A DNA stretch of 19,484 nucleotides, taken from assembly GCA_958349535.1 (NCBI GenBank), contig CATWDJ010000034.1, forward strand, positions 1 through 19,484, given 5' to 3'. This DNA is from Maccoyibacter sp900556645 (GTDB lineage: Bacteria > Bacillota > Clostridia > Lachnospirales > Lachnospiraceae). This document shows positions 14,978 to 19,484 of this stretch, one piece after another (position 1 is the stretch's first letter; each line of letters opens with the position of its first letter). Under the pieces are notes generated by a model. The model searched no databases, was not told the DNA's origin, and saw only the letters and a program-made list of their open reading frames with translations. A program made the position numbers and the translations under genes.

Positions 14978-15421
14978 ATGGCAAAGAGCAGAAATCGAAG
15001 AAATATCGTAGATGTAATAAAAGAAGCAGAAAAGCAACAGGAAGAGAATAGAAAACATAATCAAAGAATTCTAAATCAGATAAACACTAAGCAACAGGAA
15101 GTAAATCGGATAGGGGGCTTGCAGTCGAGACTCCGAAATTGTAAACAAAATATTGAGGGCAGCACTCGCCGTTATGAACGAAAACAGAAAAGCTTTCAAA
15201 ACAATTCCTCCACCGGAACCGTAGTGGTAAAAAATAAGTTTGAAGGAAGGGCGGCACAGGAAATTCGAAATAGAAATCAGCAGTTTATCGGGAGCATAGA
15301 GCCAAAAGTTAGTCAAGCAGATAATATTGCGGCGTCAATTCCTGCGGTGCAAAGCTATTTGGGGGAATATAAGGCAAATTTAGAGGCAGAGATTCAAAGT
15401 CTCAGAGGCGAATTGAGGTGA
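14978..15421 (+). CDS. Small coiled-coil protein, YwqH/DUF5082-like effector partner candidate
   Basis: This 147-residue, very polar protein lacks a signal peptide or TM. Helix one (about 10-80) is a long coiled-coil segment. A turn with VVVKNKFEGRAAQEI (about 82-97) resembles the W/F-x-G turn in WXG100-like partners, and helix two ends in EIQSLRGELR. The architecture resembles the Bacillus YwqH/DUF5082 proteins that accompany LXG toxins; this is pattern resemblance, not a proven match. It starts 12 nt after the essC stop, and the following gene begins 4 nt after its end. A role as targeting partner of the downstream Rhs protein is inferred. Confidence 0.7.
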   Translation: MAKSRNRRNIVDVIKEAEKQQEENRKHNQRILNQINTKQQEVNRIGGLQSRLRNCKQNIEGSTRRYERKQKSFQNNSSTGTVVVKNKFEGRAAQEIRNRNQQFIGSIEPKVSQADNIAASIPAVQSYLGEYKANLEAEIQSLRGELR

Positions 15422-15425
15422 TAAG

Positions 15426-15722
15426 ATGGCACAACGGATAAATGCAAAGGCAAGTGCGTATTCCTATAATTCTGTGAAGCAACTGTTAGAAACACATCAA
15501 AAGATTTTGGAAGAATTGTCAAAAGGAATCACAGAGCTGCGGGGAACCGTAGGAGAAGGAAAAGATTTTGACAGCGAAGGAGTGAATAAGCTGGTAAAAG
15601 GACTTTTGGATACCTATGAGAAGAAGGTATATAAGGCATTACAAGAAAGTTTTAAAGCATCGGAAACAGCTTTAGGAAAAATGCAGACGATGATAATAAC
15701 GGAGGATGTTTTCAAGGAGTAG
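15426..15722 (+). CDS. Small helical protein, YwqI/DUF5344-like effector partner candidate
   Basis: The 98-residue protein has two amphipathic helices, about 12-45 (SVKQLLETHQKILEELSKGI) and about 55-95. The linker GTVGEGKDFDSEG replaces a WXG turn. It has WXG100-like size without Trp. GAGGTGA overlapping the upstream stop serves as RBS, giving tight coupling. Resembles the YwqI/DUF5344 partners of LXG operons in length and layout. It is the middle of three small genes before the Rhs gene. Confidence 0.7.
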   Translation: MAQRINAKASAYSYNSVKQLLETHQKILEELSKGITELRGTVGEGKDFDSEGVNKLVKGLLDTYEKKVYKALQESFKASETALGKMQTMIITEDVFKE

Positions 15723-15726
15723 AGCC

Positions 15727-16029
15727 ATGGGAAGTAAAACGGTTATTAATTATGATAATGTAAAAACAAAGACAAAGAATGTAAGCAAAATCGCAGGAGC
15801 CGGTGGGTTACAGGCAAGTGTGAAAACCCGATATAATAATTTGAAAAAAAATTGGGACTCCTGTGAGGGCGATTGTGCTTCGAGGATGAAAATGTTATTG
15901 GTAAAAGAAGAAGCAGACGCCATAGAGGCGGCAAAATTTTTGGATAAGATGCAAAAAATGATATGGGAAGCGGCAAATATATTTGACCAAAGGGATAAAA
16001 AAGACGCAAAAGAATCCGTAAAAGAGTAG
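15727..16029 (+). CDS. Small WXG100-like helical protein, effector partner candidate
   Basis: The 100-residue protein starts at ATG 15727 behind AAGGAG (15714-15719); the frame's upstream ATG at 15706 overlaps the previous gene and has no RBS. Helical, with NLKKNWDSCEGDCASRMKML near the middle (Trp about 44), recalling a diverged WXG turn, and a second helix with MIWEAANIF. Third small gene before the Rhs protein, 19 nt upstream of it. The size and helix-turn-helix layout fit an ESAT-6-like partner or substrate, but the canonical G is absent. Confidence 0.68.
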   Translation: MGSKTVINYDNVKTKTKNVSKIAGAGGLQASVKTRYNNLKKNWDSCEGDCASRMKMLLVKEEADAIEAAKFLDKMQKMIWEAANIFDQRDKKDAKESVKE

Positions 16030-16048
16030 ATAAAGCAGGAGGGAGATT

Positions 16049-19000
16049 ATGCAGCCAGCAGGGGGAGACATCATTAACGCAACCTTTGATGTCGAGAATA
16101 TCAGAAAGTTAAAAAAGGAGCTGAAAGAGCTTCTGGAAAAGGCAGAGGAAACACAGGCAGAGCTTGCCGAAGAAATGGCAGAGCTGATGGATGTTTTGAA
16201 TCAGGTACCGCAGGGGTCCGGCAATGTTGCTAATTTAAAAAGTGCGGTCAGCAGTCTGAATGGAGTGTTGGGAGAAAAAAGTTATCAGACATATAAAAAA
16301 CAAGTAGAAAAAAATCTCAATCGAATCATGGAGAACGTACCGAAAACGGATAAGAAATGTGGAGATGATTTGAAAAATGTCTGCGATACATTAGATAAAA
16401 TAAAAAATGATATACGGAATATAACAGACATGATTCCGAAAACCGGAAAGGGAATTGACAGCAAAAAATTCCAGAATGAGGTGGACTATTACACCAAGAA
16501 ACTGGAAAATTACAACAATAATGAATTAAAATATTCGTTACAGCAGACGGCAGAATTTGTGGCATATTTAAAGGGAGATGATTTGTCCCAGACCAAAAGC
16601 AGTGTTGATCCGGTAAACTTAAGTACCGGAAACTTTTACTACGGGTATAGTGATTTGAAAATAGAAGGAGAACCGGTTTTGGATATGAACCGATTCTACA
16701 ATGCCCTGTACCCAAGAGAAGGCAGTCTGGGAGCAGGATGGCAGCATCCGTACGAAGTCCGTCTCTTGATAGAGGAGGACGCGGTTCTCATTATAAAAGA
16801 AAATGGACAGGAAGAAATTTTTAAAAGAAAAGAGAACGGAGAGTTTTCCTGTGAAGAGAGCCGAAATCTTCTTACCAAAACCGAAAAGGGATATTGTTAT
16901 CAAAAACAGAATGGAACCCAGCAGATTTTTGATGAAAATGGAAAATATCTGCAACTGATAGAAGCACAGAATCATGAAGTTCGCATGGTCTATGAAGAAG
17001 AATTGCTGAAAAAAGTAATTCGTGAAACAGACGGTGCAGAGCTTTCTTTTGTGTATGACGAAGAGGGACGTTTAAAAGAGGTTACGGATGATACAGGGCG
17101 GAAAATCAGTTACGGCTACGATGAAGAGGGGCGTCTGAACAGCGTTACCAATCCTGTGGGAGAAAGCTATCATTATGCCTATGACCAAGAGGGGCATTTA
17201 GTAGAAATTGAAAGTCCGCAGCAAATCTGTCTGGTAAAAACAGAATATGATGAAGACGGAAGAGCAAAAAAACAGACCTTCCCGGATAAGAGCAGCATGA
17301 CCTTTTCCTATGATGAGGAAAAAGGAGAGGTTCTGCTTCAGGAGAGAGATGGAAGCAAGACCATCTATTGTCACAATGAGCGGTATCAGAATGTGAAAGT
17401 CATTTATGAGGATGGTACACAGGAAAGTGACCTGTATAATAAAAAGGGACAGTTAATGACCCATCGGGATGCCTTGGGAAGAGCTACCCGCTATGCCTAT
17501 GATGCCAAAGGCAATCTGACACAGGTAATAGATGCCTTGGGAAATAAATGCAATGCCACCTATAATCGGGATAATCATCTGTTGACCCTTAGTGTGAACG
17601 GAAAGCTGAAACAAAAAAACACCTATGATGAACAGGGACGTCTGATAAAAATTACAGATGCTCTGGGAAGAAATACGCAGATTCAGTATGGAGAAAAGGG
17701 AAAAGAAGAGTGTGTGACATTACCGGACGGAAGTACGGTCCGATTTTCTTATGACCAACGTGGGAATCAGACCGCAGTTACAGATGCCTATGGGAGTGTC
17801 ACTGCCTATGCTTATGATGAACTGAACCGTATCGTACAGGAATGTGATCCACAGAAAGGAATTACCGATTATACCTATGATGAATTAAATCGAATTACGG
17901 AAATAAAAGAAGAAGGTGGAATTACTACCACTTATCATTATCATGGAAACGGACAGATTTCCAAAGCAGAGTGGAAATATGGCAGTGAAACAGCAGATTA
18001 CAATGAAATCGGATGTGTGAAAGCAAAGACGGATGCCAACGGAAATACCACAGAGTATGCTTATAATGAAATGTGGAAAATACGGGAAATCCGTTATCCA
18101 AACGGAGGTATCCAAAGATTTTCTTATAATAAAAAAGGATTGCTGGAGACAGAAATTGATGCGTTGGGAAACCAGACCCATTATACCTATGACGCAGTGG
18201 GCAATCTGATAAAGGAAGAAAAAGAAGGAATCGGAGTCAGCAGTTACAGCTATGACGAACTGGACCGCTTGGTATCCTACACAAATATGGATGGTCATAC
18301 GAATACCTATACCTATGATGAGGAAGGGAATCTGACAGCACTTATCAATCCAAAGGGAACCAGAACCGAATACGTCTATGATGAAGTGGGACAGTTGATT
18401 CAGGAAACCAATGGAGCAGGTTATACACTTTATTACACCTATTCCCCGTTGGGACAGTTGGAAAGTATTCGGGATGAAGAGGCAGAGCTTCTCCACCGTG
18501 AATTTGAGCCGGGAGGAAGATTAAAATTCATGGAGCGGATAGATGGTCTGCCGACCACTTATGAATACGAAGCAAACGGAAATCTGAAAAAAGTACATAC
18601 TCTTGCAGATGAAAATATCATCTATCACTATGACAATCGGGGCAGAGTGTTGTCCGTAGAAGGAATTGACGGAAAACAAGAGACATATACCTATGATGAA
18701 AGAGGTTTCCTGTGTACGGTGCGAAGCGGAAAAAATCAAGGAGACAGTTATGCTTATGACGGAAACGGAAATCTGACAAAACTGACAGATGCCATGGGAA
18801 ATGAGACGATATATCGTTATGATGCTATGAATCGTCTGATAGAGATTGACAGATACGCAGGAAAAGAGGCAAAAGACAAGATACCGCTTCGGCTTTGTTA
18901 TGAGAGAGACCTGTTGGGAAATGTGCTGTGTGTTACGGATGAAGCGGGAAGAAAAGAACGTTATACCTATGATGCAGCAGGCAGAATGTTGACAAAAATT

Positions 19001-19484
19001 GACAGAGAGAGTAATCTGACATCATACAGATATTCTTGCGAGGGGAGACTTTTACAAATTTCTTATGCTGATGGAAAAGAAAGTAGCTTTTCCTATGAAA
19101 GTAATGGTGCCCTGAGGGAGGTTCAGGATTGGACCGGAAAAACCGTCATGGAGAATGACACGCTGGGCAGAGTGCTGCAATTGCATTATCCAAACGGAGA
19201 AAAAATTGGTTACCGTTATAATCTAAGAGGCGAAAGAACCGGTATCTGTTATCCTGACGGAACATGGTGTGAATATACTTATGACGAAAAAGGGCGTCTG
19301 GCAGAGATGAAGGAGGGTGGTGACAGTATTCATTACGGTTACGACTTTTATGGCAGGCTGTCCAAAAAGACCTTGTCGGGAGAGATAGAAACCGAGTATG
19401 GATACACCAAAGACGGTTGGTTAAAATCCATCATTACCCGTGGAAAAAAGGATATGCTGTATGAGAATCATCGGTATCTGTATG
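16049..19484 (+). CDS. Rhs/YD-repeat protein with type VII-like helical N-terminus, 3' end outside window
   Basis: The start is ATG 16049 behind AGGAGG (16037-16042). The frame stays open to the right edge (1145 codons visible). Residues 1 to about 190 are helical, without signal peptide, TM or Trp (KELKELLEKAEETQAELAEE, then NLNRIMENVPKTDKK). At about 193 a DUF6531-like entry begins (DPVNLSTGNFYYGYSDL, then FYNALYPREGSLGAGW), as at the start of Rhs shells. From about 320 onward come many YD repeats, of the type YDEEGRL, YDALGN and YTYDELNR. In characterised Rhs proteins these form a cocoon around a cleaved C-terminal toxin. The conserved core end (DPxGxx/hyperconserved region) and toxin tip are not in the window. 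Placement behind essC and three small helical genes, and the lack of a Sec signal, suggest export by this type VII system. A non-toxin wall-associated YD protein is the less likely alternative. Confidence 0.93.
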   Translation, partial: MQPAGGDIINATFDVENIRKLKKELKELLEKAEETQAELAEEMAELMDVLNQVPQGSGNVANLKSAVSSLNGVLGEKSYQTYKKQVEKNLNRIMENVPKTDKKCGDDLKNVCDTLDKIKNDIRNITDMIPKTGKGIDSKKFQNEVDYYTKKLENYNNNELKYSLQQTAEFVAYLKGDDLSQTKSSVDPVNLSTGNFYYGYSDLKIEGEPVLDMNRFYNALYPREGSLGAGWQHPYEVRLLIEEDAVLIIKENGQEEIFKRKENGEFSCEESRNLLTKTEKGYCYQKQNGTQQIFDENGKYLQLIEAQNHEVRMVYEEELLKKVIRETDGAELSFVYDEEGRLKEVTDDTGRKISYGYDEEGRLNSVTNPVGESYHYAYDQEGHLVEIESPQQICLVKTEYDEDGRAKKQTFPDKSSMTFSYDEEKGEVLLQERDGSKTIYCHNERYQNVKVIYEDGTQESDLYNKKGQLMTHRDALGRATRYAYDAKGNLTQVIDALGNKCNATYNRDNHLLTLSVNGKLKQKNTYDEQGRLIKITDALGRNTQIQYGEKGKEECVTLPDGSTVRFSYDQRGNQTAVTDAYGSVTAYAYDELNRIVQECDPQKGITDYTYDELNRITEIKEEGGITTTYHYHGNGQISKAEWKYGSETADYNEIGCVKAKTDANGNTTEYAYNEMWKIREIRYPNGGIQRFSYNKKGLLETEIDALGNQTHYTYDAVGNLIKEEKEGIGVSSYSYDELDRLVSYTNMDGHTNTYTYDEEGNLTALINPKGTRTEYVYDEVGQLIQETNGAGYTLYYTYSPLGQLESIRDEEAELLHREFEPGGRLKFMERIDGLPTTYEYEANGNLKKVHTLADENIIYHYDNRGRVLSVEGIDGKQETYTYDERGFLCTVRSGKNQGDSYAYDGNGNLTKLTDAMGNETIYRYDAMNRLIEIDRYAGKEAKDKIPLRLCYERDLLGNVLCVTDEAGRKERYTYDAAGRMLTKIDRESNLTSYRYSCEGRLLQISYADGKESSFSYESNGALREVQDWTGKTVMENDTLGRVLQLHYPNGEKIGYRYNLRGERTGICYPDGTWCEYTYDEKGRLAEMKEGGDSIHYGYDFYGRLSKKTLSGEIETEYGYTKDGWLKSIITRGKKDMLYENHRYLY

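Noticed and set aside
17885..18496. 203-codon antisense open frame within the Rhs gene
   Set aside because: Mirrors the YD-repeat coding strand and arises from its codon periodicity; no start signal.
16700..19484. CRISPR or DNA tandem repeat array
   Set aside because: The periodic pattern is protein-level YD repeats of irregular spacing with divergent DNA, not direct repeats with spacers.

Overview
The window looks like the chromosome of a low-GC, Gram-positive gut clostridium, most likely a member of the Lachnospiraceae. Evidence: AT-rich codon use, strong AGGAGG-type ribosome binding sites, an infC-rpmI-rplT operon with an AUU start and a Firmicutes-style attenuated leader, and a type VIIb (Ess/Yuk) secretion locus. 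All genes seen are on the + strand. Taxonomy is inferred from style, not from a marker search.

Left part (1-3641): an accessory toxin/immunity-like neighbourhood. A partial gene entering from the left edge ends in a papain/C39-like cysteine peptidase fold (GGH motif, His159 counted from the first complete codon), typical of polymorphic-toxin tips; its N-terminus lies outside the window. Behind it are two tandem, clearly duplicated lipoprotein genes (the second broken by an A9 homopolymer frameshift), a small membrane-anchored protein broken at an A7 run, an unknown three-TM protein, and a 27-codon remnant related to the small broken gene. This is most easily read as one effector C-terminus followed by an amplified, decaying immunity cluster.

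Middle (3633-6051): core genes. A consensus promoter (TTGACA-N17-TATATT) whose -35 box abuts the accessory remnant leads into a ~150-nt leader with mutually exclusive antiterminator and terminator helices, then infC (IF3, AUU start), rpmI (L35), rplT (L20), a strong intrinsic terminator, and galE (UDP-glucose 4-epimerase).

Right part (6094-19484): a type VIIb secretion operon. Promoter and leader (with an 18-bp perfect palindrome and a possible 7-codon ORF), EsaA-like protein (non-canonical start; lacks the family's C-terminal membrane bundle), WXG100 protein (with WKA in place of WxG), YukD/EsaB, EssA-like, EssB/YukC and the three-ATPase-domain EssC. It continues without a visible terminator into three small helical proteins and a large Rhs/YD-repeat protein that runs off the right edge. 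The Rhs protein starts with a ~190-residue helical region rather than a Sec signal peptide. With the three small partners next to EssC, this suggests a type VII-exported Rhs toxin whose C-terminal toxin tip lies beyond the window. The papain-like tip at the left edge shows that a second effector module sits nearby.
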